The notes under the pieces are model-generated. The model was not told the DNA's origin and made no database searches. It saw only the letters and a list, made by a program, of their open reading frames with translations. From contig NZ_WGDD01000025.1 of assembly GCF_015493435.1 (NCBI RefSeq), positions 1-42,804 on the forward strand: a stretch of 42,804 nt of DNA. The letters are read 5' to 3'. Shown here one piece after another: positions 10,104 through 19,597 of this stretch (its first letter is position 1; every line of letters begins with the position of its first letter). The stretch comes from Sulfurovum sp. GTDB taxonomy: Bacteria > Campylobacterota > Campylobacteria > Campylobacterales > Sulfurovaceae. The position numbers and the translations under genes were made by a program.

Positions 10104-10841
10104 CTATTTTTTTTGTGCTACCAAAAGTGTAGAGATCCCCATTGAAAATGATTTGGTATACTTCATCTCGAATCCAGCTTCTTCAAGCTCCCGACTCAGC
10201 ATTTCCGTTGTCAGAAATTCTTCGATGGAATCAGGCAGATATTTGTAGGCTTCATAGTTTTTTGAGATCAGTCCACCGATCCTCGGCAAAACATTTTTCA
10301 TACCGAAATCAACTACCTTGTCCACCATACCGCTTCTGTCCTGCTTTGTAAATTCAAGGATCACAACGATACCTCCCGGTTTCAATGCTCTGTAAAATTC
10401 CTGCAGTGCTTCTACCCTGTCTACTACATTACGAATACCGTAAGAGATGGAAATGACATTCGTACTCTCATCCTCAACGGGAAGTTCCTGCGCTTTCCCT
10501 TCGATAAAATCGGCAAAATCTACCTTTTCTCTTGCAACATCAAGCATACCTACCGAAGGATCAACACCCACGAATCTGTCTATATCTATACCGCGTTCCC
10601 GGGCAATATCTCTCCAGTAGATCAGCAGATCTCCCGTACCGGTCGCAACATCTGTAATTTGTGTCAGTCTGTCAGTATTCAGAATATCATAGGCTTCATT
10701 GCAGCCTTTTTTTCTCCACTGTTTGTCGATACCAAAACTTAATACTCTGTTCGCAAGGTCATAGGTCGATGCAATATCATCGAACATATTTACTATTTTT
10801 TCCTGTTTTTCCTGTTTGTCCGTCAGTTTTTCAATGCCCAA
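10104..10841 (-). CDS. ubiE: menaquinone/ubiquinone C-methyltransferase
   Basis: An SAM-dependent methyltransferase of 245 residues that methylates demethylmenaquinone, the last step of menaquinone synthesis. Motif I is DVATGTGDLL (about 64-73); FVGVDPSVGMLDVAREK (about 90-106) is the acidic ribose-binding strand, and YGIRNVVDR and PGGIVVILEFTK follow as in UbiE/MenG. The start appears to be TTG at 10841, with GGAG 8 bases upstream; no ATG fits as well. It overlaps the end of ribD by 11 bases, so translation is probably coupled. In this lineage the quinone pool is menaquinone or methylmenaquinone; which pathway supplies the substrate is not shown here. Confidence 0.93.
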   Translation of the reverse strand: MGIEKLTDKQEKQEKIVNMFDDIASTYDLANRVLSFGIDKQWRKKGCNEAYDILNTDRLTQITDVATGTGDLLIYWRDIARERGIDIDRFVGVDPSVGMLDVAREKVDFADFIEGKAQELPVEDESTNVISISYGIRNVVDRVEALQEFYRALKPGGIVVILEFTKQDRSGMVDKVVDFGMKNVLPRIGGLISKNYEAYKYLPDSIEEFLTTEMLSRELEEAGFEMKYTKSFSMGISTLLVAQKK

Positions 10842-11841
10842 CTTGTCTACTCCATATTATCAGATCTACATCTTTTTTCGCTTGATGCAGAAATTGTAAA
10901 TTCATGTCGATATTATAGGATAATTGATTGGTAGAGAGCTTAGGCGTCTGATAGATGAGCATCCAGTCGATCTTCTCTTTGAGTGCTTTCAGCATTCCCT
11001 CACCGCCTTCTACCAATACAAAAGAGGGGGTTTCCATAAAGTTCAGTTGATCTGTAACTGTGACCGTTCTGTTTTTTACAGCAAAAAGCGGTATTTTTCT
11101 GTCTGCATCATCTTTTTTGGAATAGATCACAACATCCGGTGCAGTACCATCCGTAAACCGGCAGTCCAGTGTCGGTCGGTCTGTTCGCACCGTATTGCCA
11201 CCGATAAGCAGTGTGTCGCACACTTCTCTCAGCTGATGTACATGTTTGAGTGAATTTTTTGAACTGAGATATCCGCCGCCTATGCGTCCATTGACTGTCT
11301 GTGCCAGCTTAAAAAGTACAAAGGCCCGCTTCTGCCATATCATAAAGGGTTCCAGCAGAGCTTCACATTCTTCTGCCAGTACGCCCACTTTCACCGTCGG
11401 GGGCGGGGTGCCCCGGCCTACGATCCCAATACCGCCGCCATGCCCGCTGATAGGGTCTTTGATGCCTATGAAAACCTTTTTGAGATTCAAGAGGGCCAGC
11501 AGTGTCGCGCACGAAGGTGTTCTGCCTTCATGGGAACAGGGTTCAAGCGTCACATAAATACTACACTCGGAAAAAAAACTTTGGGGAAGTGCACGCAGAA
11601 ATTGATGGGCTTTTTGCGCGTTCATCGGATCGAAATCAATACTGTTTTGGGAAATGACTTCATACGCACTGAGGAGAGCCAGAACTTCAGCATGGGAAGT
11701 TCCTGCTTTCTGGTGTGCTTCTATAGCAAGAATTGTACCATTAAGTGTTACCACAGCCCCCACCGCAGGGTTCGGATAGGTACGGAGCTGATATTCCCAG
11801 GCTTTGTCGAGTGCGAGCTGCATATAAAATTCATCGTTCAT
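10831..11841 (-). CDS. ribD: bifunctional riboflavin deaminase-reductase
   Basis: Carries out two steps of riboflavin synthesis: deamination of the pyrimidine ring and NADPH reduction of the ribosyl side chain. The deaminase domain (about 1-140 of 336) has the zinc motif HAEVLAL with the catalytic Glu, and PCSHEGRTPSC with its two zinc Cys. The reductase domain (from about 150) begins FKLAQTVNGRI and contains LIGGNTVRTDRPTLDCR, typical of the RibD C-terminal domain. I start at ATG 11841 because GGAAGGAG lies 5 bases before it; an upstream extension of 8 residues is open but lacks a better site. The end overlaps ubiE. The reductase part is short, as in other epsilon relatives. Confidence 0.92.
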   Translation of the reverse strand: MNDEFYMQLALDKAWEYQLRTYPNPAVGAVVTLNGTILAIEAHQKAGTSHAEVLALLSAYEVISQNSIDFDPMNAQKAHQFLRALPQSFFSECSIYVTLEPCSHEGRTPSCATLLALLNLKKVFIGIKDPISGHGGGIGIVGRGTPPPTVKVGVLAEECEALLEPFMIWQKRAFVLFKLAQTVNGRIGGGYLSSKNSLKHVHQLREVCDTLLIGGNTVRTDRPTLDCRFTDGTAPDVVIYSKKDDADRKIPLFAVKNRTVTVTDQLNFMETPSFVLVEGGEGMLKALKEKIDWMLIYQTPKLSTNQLSYNIDMNLQFLHQAKKDVDLIIWSRQVGH

Positions 11842-11917
11842 CGCAACTCCTTCCATCATTCGCATTAGGTTGACAGGTTTAGTCTACGGGTCGCTCTGCT
11901 CCACCGCTTCGGTTTCG

Positions 11918-11958
11918 AACCTGCAAATGACAAGCAGTTCTCATTTGCTTAACGGTTC
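11918..11958. repeat. two-part inverted repeat between rimP and ribD
   Basis: GAACC (11918-11922) and GGTTC (11954-11958) enclose GCAAATGA (11923-11930) and TCATTTGC (11941-11948), separated by an internal loop. The inner stem is 8 perfect pairs with a 10-base loop. It lies directly after the rimP stop, with no T run, so it could be an intergenic repeat or an RNA-processing stem. Confidence 0.5.
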
Positions 11959-12387
11959 TCACCACTCAAAATATGTTTTGACTGTACCTAAGTCACCATA
12001 GGCAAAAGTCTCTTCACCCTGCTTTGTCTCAACAGTAATACCCTTCTCATCAGCCTCTTTCAGTACGCCTTTGAGTTTGTCGCCGCCCAAAAGTTTCACT
12101 TTGACTTTCTCACCGATAGCATTTTTAAAATGTACAGGCTTTGTCAGTTTTCTTTCAATCCCGGGAGAGCTCACTTCCAGACGGTAATGCCCGTTCATTG
12201 GGGGATGTACGTCGAGAAAGGGGGAAAGCTCGCTGGAAATTGTTGCACACAGGTCAAGATCTACTCCGCCTGTTTTGGTAATGAGCACACGATAGATCGT
12301 CTCATCAAACTCATTGGCTGTTTCAATATCGTAAAGTGCCGCTCCGTTCGCTTCCACGATCTTTGCGATCTGTGCTTCAAGATTCAT
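11959..12387 (-). CDS. rimP: ribosome maturation factor RimP
   Basis: A 142-residue cytosolic factor needed for 30S subunit maturation. The N-terminal alpha/beta domain includes LEAQIAKIVEANGAALYDIE and the middle has LDVHPPMNGHYRLEVSSPGIERKL (about 56-79), the best-conserved signature of the family. The C-terminal SH3-like domain (about 85-142) reads VKVKLLGGDKLKGVL. It overlaps the end of rbfA by 11 bases. The order infB-rbfA-rimP is a conserved translation operon, which supports the call. Confidence 0.95.
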   Translation of the reverse strand: MNLEAQIAKIVEANGAALYDIETANEFDETIYRVLITKTGGVDLDLCATISSELSPFLDVHPPMNGHYRLEVSSPGIERKLTKPVHFKNAIGEKVKVKLLGGDKLKGVLKEADEKGITVETKQGEETFAYGDLGTVKTYFEW

Positions 12388-12757
12388 CTGCGCTGTCCTT
12401 TGTTTCTTTGTCTCTGCTGATCTGCTTGAAGAGTTCTTCCATACGGCTCACTTTTTCAAGCTGTTCATCAAATTCAAATGTAAACCTTGGTGCTTTAAAC
12501 CAGCCTTCACTCTGTTTACAGTGGTTCTGTATGTACCCTGCAACCGCTCTAAGCTGTTTAAGTGCTTCACTCTGCTCTTTAGGCGAGAGGAAAGATTTGT
12601 CCAGGTACACCTTGGCATCCGAGCGTCCTTTGGAACAGACGACATCAGTGACAAGAAGTGCATTAATGCGGGTATCGTCCAGTGTAGCAAAGGCTTCGGG
12701 AATAATTTCTTTGAGCACAGACTCTACCCTGTGCCGTTTAATTTCTTCCTGTGTCAT
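12377..12757 (-). CDS. rbfA: ribosome-binding factor A
   Basis: A small KH-fold protein (126 residues with the chosen start) that binds the 30S subunit and helps 16S rRNA 5'-end maturation. Features seen are RHRVESVLKEIIPEAFATLDD, the strand INALLVTDVVCSKG and the motif SDAKVYLDKSF. I start at the ATG at 12757, which follows the infB stop codon TAA by a single base, rather than an upstream start that would overlap infB by 26 bases; the family normally begins close to this Met. The C-terminus carries an acidic tail. Translation is probably coupled to infB. Confidence 0.9.
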   Translation of the reverse strand: MTQEEIKRHRVESVLKEIIPEAFATLDDTRINALLVTDVVCSKGRSDAKVYLDKSFLSPKEQSEALKQLRAVAGYIQNHCKQSEGWFKAPRFTFEFDEQLEKVSRMEELFKQISRDKETKDSADES

Positions 12758-12758
12758 T

Positions 12759-15539
12759 TTACAGTGTGACCTGCTCTTCGACATCTTTGAATGTTTCGAT
12801 CACATCACCTTCTTTAATATCATTGAAGTTTTCAAGCATAATACCGCATTCGTATCCGTTCTTGACTTCCCTGGCATCTTCATTGAAACGTTTAAGTGAA
12901 GCGATACTGCTTTCATAAATAACCACACCGTCACGGATCAGTCTTGCTTTGGAATTTCTGGTGATCACACCCTCCGTCACCTTACATCCTGCGATCGTAC
13001 CGACTTTTCCGACCACAAAAGTCTCTCTGACCTCCGCCTGTCCTGTTACTTCTTCTTTTATAACCGGACTCATCATACCGCCAAGCAGTGCTTTCACATC
13101 GTCAAGAAGATCATAAATGATCGTATAGGTTCTGATTTCCACACCCAGCTCTTTGGCCTTTTTCTTGACTGATCCGGTAGGACGTACATTAAATCCAAGG
13201 ATGACAGCATGTTCACTGGCATCTGCCAGGGTGACATCACTCTCTGTTACGCCGCCCACCCCTTCATGGATAATATTGACTTTAACTTCTTCGTTCCGGA
13301 GTTTCTCCAGACTGCCCTTGATCGCTTCAAGCGAGCCCTGGACATCTGTCTTGATAATGACAGGAAGTGATTTGAGCTGTCCTTCGGCAATAAGTGCTGA
13401 AAGGTCATCCAATGAAGCTTTTGTACTCTTGGAAAGCTGTTTGGCACGTTTGTACTCTGCCCGCTTTTCTGCAAGTTCTCTCACCTCTTTGTCGCTTCCC
13501 ATCGCTACAAGTGCTTCACCTGCACCCGGTACGTCATGCAGTCCTACGATCGCTGCAGGTGTACTCGGTCCGATCTCTTTGACGGATGTTCCGTCATCAA
13601 GTTTAATCGCTTTGATACGTCCGTAAGTGGTACCGACAATCACATTGTCGCCTACATGCAGCGTACCGTTCTTGATGATCACATTGGCTACCGGTCCAAA
13701 GCCTTTTTCCAGAGAACTCTCTACCACAACAGCTTTTGCTTCTCTTTCAGGGTCTGCTTTAAGCTCCATGACTTCCGCCTGAAGCAGAATAGTTTCAAGC
13801 AAGTCATCAATACCTAATCCTGTATGAGCGGAAACCGGCACAAATTCATATTCTCCGCCCCAGTCTGTTGCCATAACATCGATTTCTGCAAGCTGTGACT
13901 TGACATTGTCAGGGTTGGCACTTTCTTTATCCATTTTATTTACAGCAATGATCATCGGAACACCTGCCGCTTTGGTATGTGCGATCGCCTCTTTTGTCTG
14001 AGGCATGACGCCGTCATCCGCTGCAACTACTATAATGACAATATCGGTTGCCTGTGCACCGCGCGCTCTCATTTCTGTAAATGCTTCGTGGCCCGGGGTG
14101 TCGACAAAGGTAATTTTTTTACCATTCTTTTCTATCTGGTAGGCACCGACATGCTGTGTAATACCGCCGGCTTCTTTATCTGCCACTTTGGCAGAACGTA
14201 TTCTGTCAAGCAGTGATGTCTTACCATGGTCAACGTGACCCATAATGGTAATAACAGGAGGTCTCTCTTCCTGATGCGTGTCTTCTTCGGCATCATAGAC
14301 CTGTATATAGTCAAGTTCATCAAGAGGGTTCATTGTAGTAACTTCCACTTCAAACTCTTCTGCAAGGATCTCTATCTCGTCTTTTGAAAGGAAATCGTTC
14401 TTTGTCACCATCATACCGAGTGCGAAAAGGACTTTGACCACTTCACCCACAGAACGGTTTACCTTTTCGGCAAACTCATATACTCTTACATTTTCCGGGA
14501 TTTCCACTGATGTTACAACCTCGCTGTGCTCTTCTTTTGTATATTTCTTGCGTTTTCCGCCACGTTTCAAAGAGCGTCTCTGCTGAGGACGGAACGGCTG
14601 TCTGCCTTTTGCAGGACCACCGTTTGCCGCTTCTCTTTTTTTCATCTCTTCTCTTCTTTTTTGCTCCTGACGCATCATATCTTCATAAATATTTTTGTCA
14701 GAAAAGTCAAGCAGTACTACTTCCTCTTCTCCAAAACCGCTGTCAATATCACTGCTCATACTGTCATGGTTGAAGATATCGATCTTTTTACCGCTCTCTT
14801 TTGCCTGTGCCGGCCCTTTTTTCACTTTTTTCTTTGAAGGCAATGCCGCTGCATCTCCCATGGAGATTCTTGTGGCTGCCCTCACCGGTGCCGGTTTTGC
14901 TTTTCTGACGATCTTGATGCCGGTACGGGAAAGGGTTCTGCGTCGGGGCTTGGCTTCGTCTGTTTCGCTTTTTATCTCTGCTTCCGTTTTTTTACTGACG
15001 ACAGAAATACCTTTACGCTTTTTCACTTCTTTTGCCACCGGTACTTCGGCAGGTGCTTCAACTTCTTCAACTTCTTCAACTTCTTCTTCAACGACTTTTT
15101 CTTCAACGACTTCTTCGGCAACGGCAGTTTCCGGCTTATTTTGTACTTCTTTTACTGCTTCTGTTTCCGTTTTTTCTTCCGCAGCGGGCACGTTTTTCGA
15201 TTCATCAATCGACATGCTTTCCGGTTCAGCAACAGGTGCCTCAGTCGTTTCTACAGCTTCTGCAACTTCTGCTTCATCTACGGTTTCCTTCGTTTCTTGT
15301 GTTTCTTCTTCGACAACTTTCTTTTTTACCACTTTAAGCTTTGGCTTCTCGCCTGGTTTGCTAAAGCCTTTTGGCAGCACTCCGCGTATAGCATAGTCTA
15401 CGAGTACACCTGCATCATCCATACTGATAGCACTGTTGGCTGCTTTGACATTGAAACCAAGCTCCTTGGCTTTCTCTATCAATTCGCCGTTCGACAATCC
15501 CGCTTCTTCTGCTATTTCTTGGATTTTAACTTTATCCAT
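12759..15539 (-). CDS. infB: translation initiation factor IF-2
   Basis: A GTPase of 926 residues that brings fMet-tRNA to the 30S subunit. Residues 1-55 form the first N-terminal subdomain. A long low-complexity region (about 70-330) is first very acidic, with a VEEVEEVE run near 155, then strongly basic. A second IF2_N domain follows (about 345-400). The G domain has GHVDHGKT (about 432-439), DTPGHEAF (about 478-485) and NKMDK (about 532). The remaining domains contain the usual fMet-tRNA-binding fold, ending near EQVTL. AAGGAG lies upstream of ATG 15539. It sits between ylxR and rbfA as in many bacteria. The linker is longer than in Escherichia coli by eye and is the part most free to vary. 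Confidence 0.97.
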   Translation of the reverse strand: MDKVKIQEIAEEAGLSNGELIEKAKELGFNVKAANSAISMDDAGVLVDYAIRGVLPKGFSKPGEKPKLKVVKKKVVEEETQETKETVDEAEVAEAVETTEAPVAEPESMSIDESKNVPAAEEKTETEAVKEVQNKPETAVAEEVVEEKVVEEEVEEVEEVEAPAEVPVAKEVKKRKGISVVSKKTEAEIKSETDEAKPRRRTLSRTGIKIVRKAKPAPVRAATRISMGDAAALPSKKKVKKGPAQAKESGKKIDIFNHDSMSSDIDSGFGEEEVVLLDFSDKNIYEDMMRQEQKRREEMKKREAANGGPAKGRQPFRPQQRRSLKRGGKRKKYTKEEHSEVVTSVEIPENVRVYEFAEKVNRSVGEVVKVLFALGMMVTKNDFLSKDEIEILAEEFEVEVTTMNPLDELDYIQVYDAEEDTHQEERPPVITIMGHVDHGKTSLLDRIRSAKVADKEAGGITQHVGAYQIEKNGKKITFVDTPGHEAFTEMRARGAQATDIVIIVVAADDGVMPQTKEAIAHTKAAGVPMIIAVNKMDKESANPDNVKSQLAEIDVMATDWGGEYEFVPVSAHTGLGIDDLLETILLQAEVMELKADPEREAKAVVVESSLEKGFGPVANVIIKNGTLHVGDNVIVGTTYGRIKAIKLDDGTSVKEIGPSTPAAIVGLHDVPGAGEALVAMGSDKEVRELAEKRAEYKRAKQLSKSTKASLDDLSALIAEGQLKSLPVIIKTDVQGSLEAIKGSLEKLRNEEVKVNIIHEGVGGVTESDVTLADASEHAVILGFNVRPTGSVKKKAKELGVEIRTYTIIYDLLDDVKALLGGMMSPVIKEEVTGQAEVRETFVVGKVGTIAGCKVTEGVITRNSKARLIRDGVVIYESSIASLKRFNEDAREVKNGYECGIMLENFNDIKEGDVIETFKDVEEQVTL

Positions 15540-15586
15540 ACTTGATTAACTCCTTTAATATAATGCGATACTACGCATATACCGGC

Positions 15587-15820
15587 TTATGCCAGTGTAC
15601 CCAAAAGTCTTGTCAACTGCTCCAAATCCTGTTTGAAACGTTTGGCAAGACCTTTGCGTTTTTTTTCATCTTTTACACAGCTTCTACAGAGGTAAAAACT
15701 TCTGCCTGTACCATCAAATGCCACTACCTCTTTACTGTTTTGCTTTAATCTGATCAAACTTTTTTGAGGATGTCTACTGCGGCAGATGATGCACATTCGA
15801 ATGGGCTGTGAATTTTTCAT
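15587..15820 (-). CDS. ylxR: YlxR (DUF448) RNA-binding protein
   Basis: A 77-residue protein of the YlxR family, small basic proteins usually encoded just upstream of infB and thought to bind RNA or the RNase P machinery. The signature RMCIICRSRHPQKSLIRL (about 8-25) is followed by GRSFYLCRSC (about 39-48); the four Cys (C-x2-C and C-x2-C) could bind zinc. A basic helix KRKGLAKRFKQDL ends the protein. A TATAAT sequence lies only 4 bases before the ATG, with AGG just before it; this could be chance or an almost leaderless start. Confidence 0.9.
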   Translation of the reverse strand: MKNSQPIRMCIICRSRHPQKSLIRLKQNSKEVVAFDGTGRSFYLCRSCVKDEKKRKGLAKRFKQDLEQLTRLLGTLA

Positions 15821-15855
15821 GCGTATTATACCTAAAAAGAGATTAAGCCTATCGC

Positions 15856-16737
15856 TTAATTTCTGGTGGTCACACCATTATTGTCCAAAGCCAGTATAAA
15901 AACCCTGAACTGTGGAAATCTGGCCCTTAGACTCTGGGCGATCTTTTCTGCATCTTTTTCGTAAACCAGGTTGAAGAAAGTGGAACCCGAACCTGAGAGT
16001 GTACTCATTAATGCGCCGTGTTTAAGCGCTGTTTTCTGTACATCAAAAAGTTCCGGCATCATTTTCATACGTCTTGCCTGATGCAGTTTGTCTTTGGATG
16101 CAATACGGAGCAGATCCCAGGATTCACTCATAAAAAGTGCTGTCATATAGGCAGCCCGGGAAAGAGAATAAACCGTTTCCTCTTTTCGGTACATTTTCGG
16201 CAGTACAGTGCGTGAACGTGCTGTAGATATCGTTCTGTTGGGGACAACAACAACGGCACGAAGGTAGTCCGGCATACGCCGTTTCTTGCTATAGACCCGA
16301 TCTCCTTCGACACAGGCCACATTAAATCCGCCCATGACTGCAGGCGTAATATTGTCCGGGTGATGTTCGTAGCGCAGTGCCTGATTGAGTATCTCTCTTT
16401 TATTGTATTTGATTCCCGCCATGACATAGGCACCGCTGAGTGCCGCAACAATCACAGCCGAAGAACTGCCTAATCCGCGGGATATAGGGATACGGTTTGT
16501 GAATTCAAATCTGAAATTGTCCGTTTTGCCGCTCAGACGCTTATAATTCTCATTGAAAATACTCAAAAAAAGCGAATTCTTTTTGATTTTTGGATTGTCA
16601 GCACCCTCGCCATGGGTCGAAAGACTGAGAAATTTGGAAGGCTTGATGATGATCTCGTTTCTAAGATCGACTGCAAGTCCCAGGGTATCGAACCCCGGTC
16701 CCAAGTTTGCGCTGGTTGCCGGTACACTAATAAGCAT
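15856..16737 (-). CDS. thrB: homoserine kinase
   Basis: A GHMP-family kinase of 293 residues that phosphorylates homoserine in threonine synthesis. The N-terminus [20 protein letters not shown] (about 3-22) is the diagnostic substrate motif, and [16 protein letters not shown] (about 89-104) is the glycine-rich ATP loop. The C-terminal [14 protein letters not shown] (about 243-256) is GHMP motif 3. It lies 14 bases after the TsaB-like gene and 35 before ylxR. As I recall, thrB is next to ylxR-infB in Campylobacter too, so the context supports the call. Confidence 0.95.
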   Translation of the reverse strand: MLISVPATSANLGPGFDTLGLAVDLRNEIIIKPSKFLSLSTHGEGADNPKIKKNSLFLSIFNENYKRLSGKTDNFRFEFTNRIPISRGLGSSSAVIVAALSGAYVMAGIKYNKREILNQALRYEHHPDNITPAVMGGFNVACVEGDRVYSKKRRMPDYLRAVVVVPNRTISTARSRTVLPKMYRKEETVYSLSRAAYMTALFMSESWDLLRIASKDKLHQARRMKMMPELFDVQKTALKHGALMSTLSGSGSTFFNLVYEKDAEKIAQSLRARFPQFRVFILALDNNGVTTRN

Positions 16738-16751
16738 CGTAATATCTTTTC

Positions 16752-17219
16752 CTAAACAGCCGGCAGCAGATACTCAGGTGTCGATTCTTCATCCAATTCA
16801 AGATCATGAATACGCTGAGGCAAGCTGAACTGTGCCAGAGGCGGCTGTTCATATTTTTTTGTAATTATAGTCTCTTTTTCCTTGATAAAATAGAGATTGC
16901 CTATTGCTTTGATAGGCTGACCTCCGTTAAAGAGGAAACCGCTGCATCCGTAGCAGGGAATATCGCGTACGATCTCGATCGTTTTCAGCATAATATAGGT
17001 AAGCTTTGTTGCCATATAGGAACCTGGGCTTCTGGTGTAGATAATACTCTCTATCGGGTAGTCTTCCAGTGCTTCCTTAATGATCGGAAGAAGAATATCC
17101 GATGTTTTTTTTTCACTGCTGAAGGTTTTGATCAGTTTTCCGTGCGCATACACACCGACAAGAAGCGGTGAAGCAATGGAAATAACAAGCAGCTGGTATT
17201 TATGCGAAGGATTTTGCAA
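16752..17219 (-). CDS. TsaB-like protein (short form)
   Basis: Probable partner of TsaD in making the t6A modification of ANN-decoding tRNAs, acting as an ASKHA-fold scaffold. At 155 residues it is clearly shorter than the roughly 230 of Escherichia coli TsaB. Visible features are the N-terminal strand pair [21 protein letters not shown], the helix [12 protein letters not shown], and the segment [26 protein letters not shown] (about 58-83), which matches the TsaB GPGSFTGLRxG region with several substitutions. No ATG fits the start; TTG at 17219, inside the last codons of lpxC, is the best candidate. The short form and altered glycine loop suggest a reduced lineage-specific version. A different role cannot be excluded. 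Confidence 0.6.
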   Translation of the reverse strand: MQNPSHKYQLLVISIASPLLVGVYAHGKLIKTFSSEKKTSDILLPIIKEALEDYPIESIIYTRSPGSYMATKLTYIMLKTIEIVRDIPCYGCSGFLFNGGQPIKAIGNLYFIKEKETIITKKYEQPPLAQFSLPQRIHDLELDEESTPEYLLPAV

Positions 17220-18084
17220 ATGCTCTGCTTTGTAACTCGTCTACAGCAACGAATTCATAGTTTTTACTGTCAGAGAGAAGCTTTGAAGTCAGTCTGTAGT
17301 TCAGGTTGTGGCTCCCTGCAAATGATTCGTATTTTGCCAGAATATTGTGACCTGAAACCATCATATCTCCCATTGCATCGAGAATTTTATGTCTCACAAA
17401 TTCATTTTCAAAACGCAACCCTTCAGGATTGAGTACTTTATGGTCATCAAGACCGATCGCATTTTGCAGCGTAGCACCAAGAGCCAGATTCTGGCTCTGA
17501 AGGTACTGAATATCTTTGGCAAACCCGAATGTTCTCGCTCTTGCAATCTCTTCTATGAAGTTGTGGGTGCTGAATTCAAAATGTTCACTCTGCTCACCTA
17601 TTACTGGGTGGTTGAACTTGATCCGGAAATCAAACACAGCTTTGTTTGAAGGAAGCAGACGTACAAATTTGTCGCCTTCTTTGATCTCAACAGCTTTTTT
17701 GACACGGATGATCTTTCGTGGCACTTCCAGTTCTTTGATACCCGCTTCATCAAACAGCAGACAAAATGAAATTGCCGAACCATCCATAATGGGCATTTCG
17801 TTACTGTCCACAACCACACGCATATTGTCTATACCATAGGCATAGACAGCTGACAGAAAATGTTCTATCGTCGAAATAAACCCTTTTTCACTGCCTATGA
17901 CCGTGGCCATACGTGTATCAATGACAGCCTTGGGAGAAAGCGGTATGCTTAGTGCAAGATCTTCACGGTAAAAAACGATACCCGCATCCGCCGAGAGCGG
18001 CTCCAGTCTCAGTCTGACAGGCTCGCCTTTGTGCAAACCGATACCGACCACTTCAATCGCTTTTTGAATAGTTCTCTGCTGCAT
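17200..18084 (-). CDS. lpxC: UDP-3-O-acyl-N-acetylglucosamine deacetylase
   Basis: A zinc deacetylase of 294 residues that performs the committed step of lipid A synthesis. Early residues RTIQKAIEVVGIGLHKGEPV form the substrate strand. The zinc ligands are in STIEHFLSAVYAYGIDN (about 71-87) and RHKILDAMGDMM (about 237-248), and a late His (SGHN, SFAGSHNLN, about 250-266) serves in catalysis. It starts at ATG 18084 with AGGAG upstream and has its own promoter. It overlaps the next gene by 20 bases. Its presence confirms a lipopolysaccharide-bearing Gram-negative outer membrane. Confidence 0.97.
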   Translation of the reverse strand: MQQRTIQKAIEVVGIGLHKGEPVRLRLEPLSADAGIVFYREDLALSIPLSPKAVIDTRMATVIGSEKGFISTIEHFLSAVYAYGIDNMRVVVDSNEMPIMDGSAISFCLLFDEAGIKELEVPRKIIRVKKAVEIKEGDKFVRLLPSNKAVFDFRIKFNHPVIGEQSEHFEFSTHNFIEEIARARTFGFAKDIQYLQSQNLALGATLQNAIGLDDHKVLNPEGLRFENEFVRHKILDAMGDMMVSGHNILAKYESFAGSHNLNYRLTSKLLSDSKNYEFVAVDELQSRAFAKSFA

Positions 18085-18111
18085 CTGCTTCTCCTTTCCC
18101 GAAATTTTTTT

Positions 18112-18140
18112 ATTATACTATAAAATATAAATAATTACAA
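18112..18140 (-). promoter_or_regulatory. putative lpxC promoter
   Basis: On the minus strand TTGTAA (18135-18140), a 17-base spacer and TATAAT (18112-18117), about 28 bases before the lpxC start. The -10 is perfect, the -35 matches 4 of 6. It would divide the long minus-strand block into an upstream nadC-DHH-M23 unit and a downstream lpxC-led unit. Confidence 0.6.
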
Positions 18141-18190
18141 CTCTATTATTTTTTCGGAATTTTACCTTAACATCATGAATGTACAGTAAA

Positions 18191-19597
18191 TCAAACCTTT
18201 GATTTTCCTTTTGCCGGCGGCGGAGAAATAATCGCATCCGCCTGTTTAAATACATGATTGATGAATTTGTTGATCCATGACTGGTCAAACCATTCTATCG
18301 GTCTGACTTCAATACCCTGGACCAGGATACCGAAATGAAGGTGATCACCCATTGCAAGGCCTGTCATTCCCGTCTTTGCGATCACTTGGCCGGCATGGAC
18401 TTCGTCCCCTTCATTGACAAACAGTTGAGAACAGTGCCCATACAGTGTATACAGTCCAAGACCATGATCTATCATCGGCATATTTCCATAAATTCCGTTA
18501 TCTTCCGCAAATACCACTTTACCCGGATTGGAAGCTTTTATATCAGCCATACTGTTGCTGGCAAGATCGTACCCTACATGATAGGATTCTGAAACAATGT
18601 TGTTTTTGTTACCATAGTAATAGTATCTGTGGTCACCGAAACTTGCTACTTTTTTGCCGTTTCTGAGCGGGTAGAACTTTTTGATCTTCCAGCTGTCAAG
18701 CATTTCATCCGAGACATGCCTGCTCAATTTGTGGATCAACGCTTCATTTTTCAAACGCATCGTTTCATTGATCGCTTTAAGTTTTTTCAGCTTGTCCATA
18801 ATGGTCGCATATTCCGGATCACTTGATGCCAGATCCGTGATCTTCCCGTCAATAAACTTATCTGTTGCACGAATATAGGATGTTTTATAATGCGGATTCC
18901 CATGGTAGAACGGTATGTGTACTTCCCGTCTGTTGCCTGCCATATCGGTTGCTACAATTTTTGCATCAAACGTGTTATCTACAAACGGCCATGCGACCAG
19001 TGCCGCATAATATCCCTCTTTTTTGTAAGGTTCCGCTTTAAAGGTATTTTTATTGGCTTTAATATAAAGTTTATCCATATTCTTGTCATCTGCCTGGAAA
19101 ACGACCAAGGCACTTCCGCCCTGATTGATCATGCGGGAATTGGAAAGGATATTGACATTGGGCCTTTTATAGTCTACGGTAATATCAATATTTTTTGTCG
19201 CTGTATTGCCTGCCATCATATGCCACATACTTTTATCGCCGACTTTTATGGTCAGTTTGTAGTCATTTGCCTTGGGATCGAGCACTCTGCCTTTGGGATA
19301 TTTTACTTCGATGGTCTCTTTTTTGGGGCCGTTATCGAAAAAGCCCTGATCCAAAATCACTTTCTTCTTGCCGTCAGAGAGTGTCACTTCATAAGAGTTC
19401 AGTCCTACATTGTCGGATACCTTGATTTTTAAAGGCGTTCTACGGTTCCAAAAAATATGTTTCGGGCTTTCAATCTTCGGTGCGACTCTTTCAAACTCGG
19501 GTGCAGTATAGATATACCAGGCACCCACGCCCACACCGACCAAGAGGAGTAGACCGAATATTTTATTTGCGATATTCCCTTTACTTTTTTTTGCCAT
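18191..19597 (-). CDS. membrane-anchored M23 peptidoglycan endopeptidase
   Basis: A 468-residue LytM/M23 zinc metallopeptidase acting on peptide stems of peptidoglycan in the periplasm. A single N-terminal membrane anchor (about 11-28) is followed by a beta-rich region with Ig-like character (about 40-260) and a helical, Lys-rich segment (about 265-310). The catalytic domain (about 320-450) has YHVGYDLAS, matching the HxxxD zinc motif, and GDHLHFGI (about 419-426), the HxH motif, so both metal-binding elements are present. Relatives in Campylobacter and Helicobacter trim crosslinks and shape helical cells, but a role in shape here is inference. It overlaps the upstream DHH gene by 17 bases and is followed by the lpxC promoter. 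Confidence 0.9.
   Translation of the reverse strand: MAKKSKGNIANKIFGLLLLVGVGVGAWYIYTAPEFERVAPKIESPKHIFWNRRTPLKIKVSDNVGLNSYEVTLSDGKKKVILDQGFFDNGPKKETIEVKYPKGRVLDPKANDYKLTIKVGDKSMWHMMAGNTATKNIDITVDYKRPNVNILSNSRMINQGGSALVVFQADDKNMDKLYIKANKNTFKAEPYKKEGYYAALVAWPFVDNTFDAKIVATDMAGNRREVHIPFYHGNPHYKTSYIRATDKFIDGKITDLASSDPEYATIMDKLKKLKAINETMRLKNEALIHKLSRHVSDEMLDSWKIKKFYPLRNGKKVASFGDHRYYYYGNKNNIVSESYHVGYDLASNSMADIKASNPGKVVFAEDNGIYGNMPMIDHGLGLYTLYGHCSQLFVNEGDEVHAGQVIAKTGMTGLAMGDHLHFGILVQGIEVRPIEWFDQSWINKFINHVFKQADAIISPPPAKGKSKV

Noticed and set aside
14695-15396. Long Ser/Ala/Thr-rich open frame on the plus strand opposite infB
   Set aside because: It is the antisense of the low-complexity acidic and basic linker of IF-2; biased composition keeps the frame open. 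There is no ribosome site or domain.
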